Assembly: GCA_964486075.1 (NCBI GenBank) | Contig: CAZALU010000089.1 | Coordinates: 1-12,047, forward strand | DNA from: JAHIJO01 sp964486075 | GTDB lineage: Bacteria; Verrucomicrobiota; Kiritimatiellia; JAAZAB01 | Direction: 5' to 3' | Length of the DNA stretch: 12,047 bases | In this document: one piece after another, positions 7,261 to 12,047 of the stretch | Position numbering within the stretch: position 1 is the stretch's first letter | How the letters are laid out: each line of letters begins with the position of its first letter | Notes under the pieces: model-generated | What the model was told of the DNA's origin: nothing | Databases searched by the model: none | Seen by the model: only the letters and a program-made list of their open reading frames with translations | Made by a program: the position numbers and the translations under genes

Positions 7261-7377
7261 GTTAACCCCTTTTGGCCGCGTTTTACGCGGCCATCATCAC
7301 GTGACCGCGTTGGCGCGTGGAACGTGAATCACGTGGCGGCCCTTTGGGTTAATTTTGCGTCGGCTCGGCGCAAAATT
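7261..7377. repeat. Nested palindrome cluster
   Basis: Three structures are stacked here. GGCCGCGT/ACGCGGCC form an 8-bp stem with a 3-base loop (7274-7292). ATCACGTG occurs twice as a direct repeat (7296-7303 and 7328-7335), each containing palindromic CACGTG. AATTTTGCG/CGCAAAATT form a 9-bp stem around 9 bases (7351-7377). An outer imperfect inverted pair (TTAACCC near 7262 and GGGTTAA near 7346, flanking GGCCGC and GCGGCC) suggests the first two lie within one larger fold. The last hairpin could act downstream of the minus-strand hydrolase, though no T run follows it. Confidence 0.6.
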
Positions 7378-7462
7378 CAGGTCTTAAATTATTACGTTAT
7401 TTATCTGCAATACTATACCTCTACCCTGAACCCCGAACCCTGAACCCTATTCCCCCCCCCAT

Positions 7463-8002
7463 CTATTTGATCAGCTTGATGACCTGTTTGAATTCCGGAC
7501 AGGCGGATGTTTCCAGGAGTTCAAAGACAGCGCTTTCAACGCTGGAAATGTCACCGCCAGCCTGTTGAATCCTGGCCAGGCCGATGGTTTTATTGGCTTC
7601 GGTCCGGGATGAAACGGCATCCGCTGCCACTTGCACCTGGTATCCGCGTGTGAGCAGATCAGCTGCGGTCTGGAAAACGCAAACATGGGCTTCGATGCCA
7701 CAAATCAGGACTTGCCGGCGCTGGAGCGCTTCCAGGGCTGCCATAAAGCGCGGTTCCCGGCAACAACTGAAGGTGCGCTTGCTGATAAGGGGCGCTCCTT
7801 CCAACATGTCTTTTAACTGTGGAACGGTAGGTCCTATGCCTTCCGGGTATTGTTCCGTAGCCACGATTGGGACATTAAGAATCCTGGCGGCGCCGATTAG
7901 CGCCGCTGTTTTTTTTATAAGTTCCTCAGCTTCACAAATGTGAGGAATTAGGCGTTCCTGGAGATCGATGACGACCAGCGCTGCCGATTGATGTTGATAC
8001 AT
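7463..8002 (-). CDS. Isochorismatase-family cysteine hydrolase
   Basis: A 179-residue single-domain protein of the isochorismatase-like hydrolase superfamily, closest in style to the ISOC1/ISOC2 and YcaC-like branch. The catalytic triad is visible: Asp13 in ALVVIDLQ, Lys75 in LISKRTFSC, and nucleophile Cys108 in CGIEAHVCVFQTA, where the GIEAH stretch carries the usual non-prolyl cis peptide before the active site. Length and motif spacing are normal, so it should be active. Members hydrolyse amides or vinyl ethers of small molecules; the substrate cannot be read from the sequence, and no siderophore or nicotinamide genes are adjacent to help. AGGAAA (8011-8016) lies eight bases before the ATG. 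It is probably cytosolic. It shares strand with trmJ, but the 437-bp gap argues against a tight operon. Confidence 0.9.
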   Translation of the reverse strand: MYQHQSAALVVIDLQERLIPHICEAEELIKKTAALIGAARILNVPIVATEQYPEGIGPTVPQLKDMLEGAPLISKRTFSCCREPRFMAALEALQRRQVLICGIEAHVCVFQTAADLLTRGYQVQVAADAVSSRTEANKTIGLARIQQAGGDISSVESAVFELLETSACPEFKQVIKLIK

Positions 8003-8020
8003 GGCCGAACTTTCCTGAAA

Positions 8021-8120
8021 ATAGCAGGCATAAAGCCTGCTCTACCTTATTCATTTCATTGGTAGAACCGGGTTTTCCGCCGGAGGCGGAGCAGCCAAAG
8101 ACTGAATCCCGGCTATGGTT
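8021..8120 (-). repeat. Inverted single copy of the 110-bp hairpin repeat
   Basis: The reverse complement of 8021-8120 matches unit 1 at 5842-5942 with only a handful of substitutions by eye, including the AAACCATAGCCGGG start, the outer and inner stems, and GTAG followed by AGCAGGC/GCCTGCT. The match stops after the final hairpin; the TTCATGGGAG spacer of the tandem units is absent. It sits between the divergent starts of the hydrolase and ktrB, so it occupies the shared promoter region. Confidence 0.88.
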
Positions 8121-8127
8121 TTGAATC

Positions 8128-8133
8128 TATAAT
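8128..8133 (+). promoter_or_regulatory. Perfect TATAAT, possible -10 box for ktrB
   Basis: TATAAT occurs a few bases outside the end of the inverted repeat and about 95 bases before the ktrB ATG. The position expected for a -35 box (around 8105-8110) lies inside the repeat and does not resemble TTGACA. If real, the promoter would be partly built from the repeat end. Confidence 0.3.
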
Positions 8134-8228
8134 TTACCCCAAATACCTTGTCCGGTGTTGAAACACGTCGTTGTTACGGGTTTATCTCATTCTTGACTCC
8201 GACTCGCCTATACCAAATACTACCTAGT

Positions 8229-9605
8229 ATGCCTCAAAACAGACAGGAAGAAAGCAAAAACTCGCGCTGGATCATTGTCAAGGCCGTGGTGGCGACCATT
8301 CTGGCCGGGACTTTCGTGCTGATGCTCCCCTGGTCCAGCCGTTCGGCCGAATGGACTTCGCCTTTAACGGCCCTGTTCATGGCCACCAGCGCCACATGTG
8401 TTACCGGTCATGCCGTGGTGGATGTAGGCAGCTATTTTTCGTATTTCGGGCAAATGGTGATTTTGGTCTTGTGCCAGGTGGGCGGCCTGGGCTTTATGAC
8501 CATGGCCACTTTTTTCCTGGTCCTGGCCGGTCGGCGCTTGAGCATTCAGAGCGAAATGACGCTGATGAGCAGCCTGGGAGTGGATGAGGCGCATGAAATC
8601 AAAACCCTTCTGTGGCGGACGGTTTTTTTTACCCTTTGGGTTGAGGGTCTCGGCGCGCTGGTATTTACCGTGCGCCTGATGGCGGCTCATGATTTGCAGT
8701 TTTCGACCGCGCTTTACCACGGCGTGTTTCACGCCGTGAGCGGCTTTTGCAATGCCGGGTTTACCTTCTATTCCGACAGCCTGATCGGGATGCGCAACGA
8801 TCCTGTCATCCTACTGACCATGATCGCCTTGATTGTGCTTGGCGGGATCGGGTTTCTGGTGGTCCATGACTTTGGCCAATCCCGGATCTGGGATATGCGC
8901 CGCCGCCAGCGGAGTCGGCTTGCCCTCCATTCCCGGATTGTCCTGTGGGCGACGGGTTGTCTGGTGGTCGGCGGCGCGGCGCTGTTCGCGGCACTGGAAT
9001 GGAACAGCACCCTCGCCGGGTTGGGGACGGCGGATCGCCTGGTCTGTTCGCTGTTCCAGTCCGCCAGCGCGCGCACGGCCGGGTTCAACATCACGGATAT
9101 CGGCCAGTGCCAGCCGGTAACCCGCTTTATGCTGACTATTCTCATGTTTATCGGTGGGGCGCCGGGATCTGCCGCTGGCGGCGTCAAAGTGACGACCGCG
9201 GTTATTCTGTTGGGCGCCATGCTGGCCATGATCCGGGGGCGGCGGGAAATCACCATTTTGGGCCGGACCATTGTCGTGCGCGTGTTGGAGGCGGCGCTCG
9301 CCGTGTTCTTGATGGCGCTGACGTCTCTCGTTGTATTATACAGCCTTCTCCTGCTGACCGAAGCCCAAAACCTGGCGGATTTAAGGTTCACGGCCGAGTT
9401 TTTATTATTCGATACCATCTCGGCTTTTGGCACAGTAGGACTATCCACCGGTATCATGCCGGCTCTGACGACGACTGGAAAATTAATCATTATTGTTGCC
9501 ATGTTTATCGGACGCTGCGGACCGTTGACCGTGGCGCTCATGGTGGGCATCAAGGAAAAACGCCAGTTATTGCGGTACCCGGAAGAGGACATCATGGTGG
9601 GGTAA
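8229..9605 (+). CDS. ktrB: KtrB/TrkH-type potassium transporter pore subunit
   Basis: A 458-residue inner-membrane protein of the SKT (KtrB/TrkH) family that conducts potassium, with gating by the RCK protein encoded next. The four pore-loop filter segments are present: ATCVTGH (55-61), SGFCNAGF (171-178), ARTAGFN (281-287) and FGTVGLSTG (400-408). The M2 gate region reads MFIGGAPGSAAGGVK (306-320), as in KtrB/TrkH, and the C terminus YPEEDIMVG is characteristic of the family. About eight transmembrane segments alternate with the pore loops. I use the ATG at 8229, since it places a short polar tail before the first membrane helix and gives typical KtrB length; a TTG at 8148 would add 27 residues. 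No good Shine-Dalgarno precedes either. The gene pairs with ktrA 190 bp downstream. Confidence 0.93.
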   Translation: MPQNRQEESKNSRWIIVKAVVATILAGTFVLMLPWSSRSAEWTSPLTALFMATSATCVTGHAVVDVGSYFSYFGQMVILVLCQVGGLGFMTMATFFLVLAGRRLSIQSEMTLMSSLGVDEAHEIKTLLWRTVFFTLWVEGLGALVFTVRLMAAHDLQFSTALYHGVFHAVSGFCNAGFTFYSDSLIGMRNDPVILLTMIALIVLGGIGFLVVHDFGQSRIWDMRRRQRSRLALHSRIVLWATGCLVVGGAALFAALEWNSTLAGLGTADRLVCSLFQSASARTAGFNITDIGQCQPVTRFMLTILMFIGGAPGSAAGGVKVTTAVILLGAMLAMIRGRREITILGRTIVVRVLEAALAVFLMALTSLVVLYSLLLLTEAQNLADLRFTAEFLLFDTISAFGTVGLSTGIMPALTTTGKLIIIVAMFIGRCGPLTVALMVGIKEKRQLLRYPEEDIMVG

Positions 9606-9795
9606 GATTTCGGGAATACGCATCACGGGAATTGGTGGAATTGCAGGGAATTGGGGCCCCGAAATAGAACTTAGTGTCATTGGCTTTCTTCGTTCCCAAC
9701 GGTCTGGTTATAGCCTGACGCAATTCTTCTGACCATTTAGCAGTCCAGTAATTATTATCCGGAGGAAAAGCTGGTTTTTGGAGGGGAATAAATCA

Positions 9796-10467
9796 ATGAG
9801 AAGAATAGGCATTATCGGTGGCGGACAGTTTGGCTCCAGCTTGGCCCAGGCCCTGGCCAAACGGGGGGTGGAAGTGCTGGTGCTGGATCGCGAGCGCAGT
9901 GTGGTGGACCGGCTGGCAGATATCGCGGCCAAGGTTATGGAAGGCGATGCGACGGAAGAGGGAACCATGGAGGCCGCCGGGTTTCGGGACTGCGATATCG
10001 TGGTGGTGGCCATAGGCGCTGACTTGGAAAGCAGTGTCCTGACTACGCTCTCGCTCAAGGAGATGAAAATCAAGCGCGTGTTCGCCAAGGCGTCCAGCGA
10101 TATGCACGGCAAGGTCCTGAGCCGCGTCGGGGCGGACCGCGTGATCTATCCGGACCGTGACATGGCCGATCGTCTGGCGCGAATGCTGGTGGCGCCGTCA
10201 GTGCTGGACTATGTCGAAGTGTCGCAGGGGGTCAGCGTGCTGGAAATCGCGGCGCCGCTACAGTTTGTAGGCAAGTCGCTTTCCGAATCGAATGTCCGTA
10301 AAACGTACGGCGTGACGGTCCTGCTTCTGCGGCGCGCGCCGCAGCCGGATGGGACCCAGGAGACGGTCGTGAGTCCCAACGCGGACGATATGATCGAACT
10401 GGGTGATACGATGGTGGTTTTCGGCGCTGACGAAAAACTGGGCAAATTGGAACAAGAGCTGATATAA
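9796..10467 (+). CDS. ktrA: KtrA/TrkA-type RCK potassium uptake regulator
   Basis: A 223-residue cytoplasmic RCK protein that forms the nucleotide-gated ring under KtrB. The Rossmann N-terminal domain shows GGGQFG (8-13), Asp31 at the end of strand 2 (LVLDRE) for the adenosine ribose, and the GDAT motif (50-53). An RCK_C domain covers about residues 140-220 (VSVLEIAAP...LGDTMVVFGADEKL). One RCK_N plus one RCK_C is the KtrA arrangement; classic TrkA has two of each. The ATG at 9796 gives the conserved MRRIGIIGGG start, with GGAGGGG around 9780-9786. The 190-bp gap after ktrB has no recognisable terminator, so co-transcription is likely but unproven. The stop codon is part of the downstream terminator stem. 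Confidence 0.92.
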   Translation: MRRIGIIGGGQFGSSLAQALAKRGVEVLVLDRERSVVDRLADIAAKVMEGDATEEGTMEAAGFRDCDIVVVAIGADLESSVLTTLSLKEMKIKRVFAKASSDMHGKVLSRVGADRVIYPDRDMADRLARMLVAPSVLDYVEVSQGVSVLEIAAPLQFVGKSLSESNVRKTYGVTVLLLRRAPQPDGTQETVVSPNADDMIELGDTMVVFGADEKLGKLEQELI

Positions 10468-10500
10468 ACCTCATTCGACAAGCCGTTCGAATGGGGTTTA
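10465..10500. terminator. Bidirectional terminator between convergent genes
   Basis: A 14-bp stem pairs 10465-10478 (TAAACCTCATTCGA) with 10487-10500 (TCGAATGGGGTTTA), with one G-T wobble and an 8-base loop. TTT follows on the plus strand. It lies exactly between ktrA and the convergent decarboxylase-family gene, and the stop codons of both genes (TAA at each end) form the base of the stem. Confidence 0.8.
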
Positions 10501-11673
10501 TTTAGTTCGGGGGAATTCCCCTTCGGGATTGCCGCAAACCTCGTGCAGGATGGTCATGAACCGGCACAAGCTCTTGAAGGAAACCAGGGGCTGGATGCCG
10601 TGATCGCCGTTCGGGAAATAGCCGCCCTGCGCGAGCAGTGGCGGGACTTTGTCCATTATTTCCCGTTCGATCAACTCCTCGTTGCCCTCGTTCACGATCT
10701 CTTTTTCCAGCCAGCCCCCCAGGATCAGGTGCGGATGCTGCCGCCGCAGGATGAACAGGTCGTTGCCGGCTTTGACTTCGTTGGGATACAGGAAGTTGAC
10801 GCCGCGCCGCGTGGCGCAGCCGGCGTATTCCATGATGTTGCCGTCACTGTCGATGCCTCTGACCGGAACTCCGGCGGCCCGGGCACACTCGCCGATAGCC
10901 TCGTAATAGGGTCCGCAAAATGCGTTGAACATTGCCGGGGAAAGCAGCATTCCATGGTTGTAGCACAAATCCTCGCCGAGGATGACCATCTCCGGCTTGA
11001 GCCTTTCCACGAGTGGGAAAAACCCATCCCGCGCCATCTGCGTTAGCCAGGCGATCATGTCCCGCACAAGATCGGGGTCGTCATAGAACGCCAGGCTGGC
11101 TCCTTCCGGGCCCATCGAATCCCGGATAAAGGCGTAGGCGCCCCAGGCGCAGCAGGCCAGTGGATCGCAGCGGGCATCGAAGCGCCGGCAGAACTCCTCC
11201 CGTTCGCTGGCCGTCATGAAGCCGCTGGGCGTCATACGCTCGCGCCAGAATTCCCAGGAAGCCCGGTCCCGGACCGGGAAGCGCACGAACTCCGGCATGG
11301 AATACACGTTGGCGTTATCAATCACCTGGCGTGTCAGAGCGCCGGCCTCGTTTTCCACTACCTCGAAGTCGTTTTCTATGCGGGTTGCGGTTTTGAAACC
11401 GGGGATTCCGCGTGCTCCGTCTAAAAAGTCGACGCAGATGTTTGAGCAGGTGCCCCAGTAGCGGTGCCAGCTGTCCAGGTCGCTGTCGCTGGCGCCGCCG
11501 ACCCAAGACGGCATGCCCTGGGCCAGGAGACGCTCATGGGTGTTTTTCATGGCTCCCCCGCTCATGCCGGGCGCGCCGCGGATTCCGAAAATCGGGATGT
11601 AATCCGGTTGCTCAAAGCGAGCGACCGTTAGGAAGCGCTCGCGGTTTGTCATGCAATGTAGGTGGCTTTTCAT
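10498..11673 (-). CDS. Uroporphyrinogen decarboxylase-family protein (non-haem type)
   Basis: A 391-residue TIM-barrel protein of the URO-D superfamily. The recognisable blocks are MTNRERFLTVARFEQPDYIP near the start, LGEDLCYNHGMLLSP, GIDSDGNIMEY, and the late GGYFPNGDHGIQPLVS, which matches the GGY.P..DH..P motif of the uncharacterised URO-D-like group. HemE-specific context is absent and other haem genes are not nearby, so porphyrin decarboxylation is unlikely. Related proteins include corrinoid methyltransferases (MtaA/CmuA type) and many PVC-phylum proteins of unknown substrate. Start choice: the ATG at 11682 has GAGG only one base before it, whereas the ATG at 11673 has the same GAGG ten bases upstream; a third ATG at 11652 would start directly at MTNRERF but has no ribosome binding site. 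Confidence 0.85.
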   Translation of the reverse strand: MKSHLHCMTNRERFLTVARFEQPDYIPIFGIRGAPGMSGGAMKNTHERLLAQGMPSWVGGASDSDLDSWHRYWGTCSNICVDFLDGARGIPGFKTATRIENDFEVVENEAGALTRQVIDNANVYSMPEFVRFPVRDRASWEFWRERMTPSGFMTASEREEFCRRFDARCDPLACCAWGAYAFIRDSMGPEGASLAFYDDPDLVRDMIAWLTQMARDGFFPLVERLKPEMVILGEDLCYNHGMLLSPAMFNAFCGPYYEAIGECARAAGVPVRGIDSDGNIMEYAGCATRRGVNFLYPNEVKAGNDLFILRRQHPHLILGGWLEKEIVNEGNEELIEREIMDKVPPLLAQGGYFPNGDHGIQPLVSFKSLCRFMTILHEVCGNPEGEFPRTK

Positions 11674-11718
11674 TGTTGTCATGCCTCAGGGGGTGTCGGC
11701 TGTTGTCATCTGACGGGG

Positions 11719-11747
11719 ATACTACCGGATTGGGCCGGGCCAGTCAA
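11719..11747 (-). promoter_or_regulatory. Sigma70-like promoter for the URO-D-family gene
   Basis: Read on the minus strand, TTGACT (11747-11742) and TAGTAT (11724-11719) are separated by exactly 17 bases. The match is five of six at -35 and four of six at -10. Transcription would begin near 11712, leaving a leader of about 40 bases before the start at 11673. Confidence 0.6.
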
Positions 11748-11753
11748 CTCCAA

Positions 11754-11765
11754 TGTGGGCCCACA
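11754..11765. promoter_or_regulatory. Palindrome TGTGGGCCCACA upstream of the -35 box
   Basis: A perfect 12-bp palindrome seven bases upstream of the proposed -35 element of the URO-D-family gene. Its position suits an activator or repressor site; no regulator gene is adjacent and the motif is not one I can assign. Confidence 0.35.
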
Positions 11766-11830
11766 ACCCAAAAATTTGCCCGCTAATCACGCGAAAGGAA
11801 CGCTAACTTGATGTATAGGAATTTCACATA

Positions 11831-11882
11831 GTAGAAGTCCGGCACCACCGGATTTCTGTAGACGCGCACGTTGGGCGCGGTC
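11831..11882 (+). repeat. Two GTAG-headed REP-like hairpins
   Basis: GTAG at 11831 is followed by an 8-bp stem (AAGTCCGG with CCGGATTT, one G-T pair) around loop CACCA. GTAG at 11858 is followed by a CGCGC/GCGCG stem around loop ACGTTGG. A GTAG or similar tetranucleotide immediately 5' of a hairpin is the established form of REP elements recognised by RAYT (TnpA-REP) transposases. Both are on the plus strand and face the inverted array that follows. Confidence 0.6.
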
Positions 11883-11900
11883 TTGGGGATTGGCGGATGG

Positions 11901-12047
11901 CCGACCCCAACGTGGTCGGCTACAGCAGAGCGGAAGCGACCCCAACGTGGTCGGCTACAGAAGAGCGGAAGCGACCCCAACGTGGTCGGCTACAGCAGAG
12001 CGGAAGCGACCCCAACGTGGTCGGCTACAGAAGAGCGGAAGCGACCC
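11901..12047 (-). repeat. 35-bp tandem array of REP-like hairpins, runs off the window
   Basis: Units start (CGACCCC) at 11902, 11937, 11972, 12007 and 12042, an exact 35-base period with four full units and part of a fifth. On the minus strand each unit reads GTAG, then stem CCGACC/GGTCGG (a five-bp core in inner units) around loop ACGTTGG. The units are identical except for one position that alternates C, A, C, A (CAGCAGAG or CAGAAGAG), which suggests a 70-bp dimer as the amplified unit. There are no unique spacers, so it is not a CRISPR array. Confidence 0.85.

Larger units (their letters stand above)
7026..7462. other. 437-bp intergenic region rich in palindromes
   Basis: I see no credible gene between trmJ and the hydrolase. 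From left to right it holds about 140 bp of ordinary sequence with an inverted pair CCTGCC/GGCAGG, two copies of a CCCCTCCTTGGAGGGG palindrome, a palindrome cluster at 7261-7377, an AT-rich stretch, and a run of CCCTGAA-type units (about 7422-7448) ending in nine cytosines (7452-7460) against the stop codon of the hydrolase. A promoter for trmJ should be near its left end, but I could not identify one. Confidence 0.6.

Noticed and set aside
7422..7460. CCCTGAA repeats and C9 tract as a phase-variation switch
   Set aside because: The tract lies just after a stop codon, not in a start region or coding frame, so slippage would not switch a visible gene.
8768..9595. Minus-strand 275-codon frame opposite ktrB
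   Set aside because: It is the antisense of a membrane protein with all four potassium filter motifs; its translation has no recognisable domain.
11783..11980. Minus-strand frame of 65 codons at the right end
   Set aside because: It translates the hairpin repeats, has no family resemblance and no ribosome binding site.
11901..12047. Possible CRISPR array
   Set aside because: The 35-base units abut directly with no variable spacers, and no cas genes are present.

Overview
The window is about 12 kb of GC-rich bacterial DNA from a draft assembly; a 100-base N run at 5998-6097 is a scaffold gap. Several traits point to the PVC superphylum, most likely a Kiritimatiellota, Lentisphaerota or Verrucomicrobiota-like bacterium: secreted SUMF1-fold proteins in tandem, a secreted protein with paired GG-YDGWD motifs, a non-haem uroporphyrinogen-decarboxylase-family protein and abundant structured intergenic repeats. 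This assignment rests on remembered family distribution, not on a marker gene.

Layout. (1) 50-4952: three tandem plus-strand paralogues of a secreted, two-module protein (an N-terminal WENSWR/DAAWVF module and a C-terminal SUMF1 domain), each with its own strong ribosome binding site. The copies are near-identical at the 5' end, divergent in defined loops, and mosaic relative to one another. A GGAATGGTT-rich minisatellite separates copies 2 and 3. (2) 5117-5821: a small secreted beta-rich protein whose 3' end runs up to a repeat array. (3) 5842-6218: a tandem array of a 110-bp hairpin-rich repeat, broken by the assembly gap. One more copy lies inverted at 8021-8120. Between them are two minus-strand genes, trmJ and an isochorismatase-fold hydrolase, separated by a 437-bp gap full of palindromes. 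(4) 8229-10467: a KtrB/KtrA-type potassium uptake pair (membrane pore plus cytoplasmic RCK gating subunit). (5) 10498-11673: a convergent uroporphyrinogen-decarboxylase-family gene that shares a bidirectional terminator with ktrA and has a good sigma70-like promoter with a palindrome just upstream. (6) 11831-12047: GTAG-plus-hairpin elements of REP type, ending in a 35-bp tandem array that runs off the window.

The genes do not form one pathway. The coherent units are the SUMF1 tandem family and the potassium transporter pair. The most unusual content is the mosaic exchange among the SUMF1 paralogues and two families of GTAG-headed hairpin repeats, which resemble substrates of RAYT (TnpA-REP) transposases. 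No RAYT gene, reverse transcriptase, CRISPR array, rRNA or tRNA is visible here.
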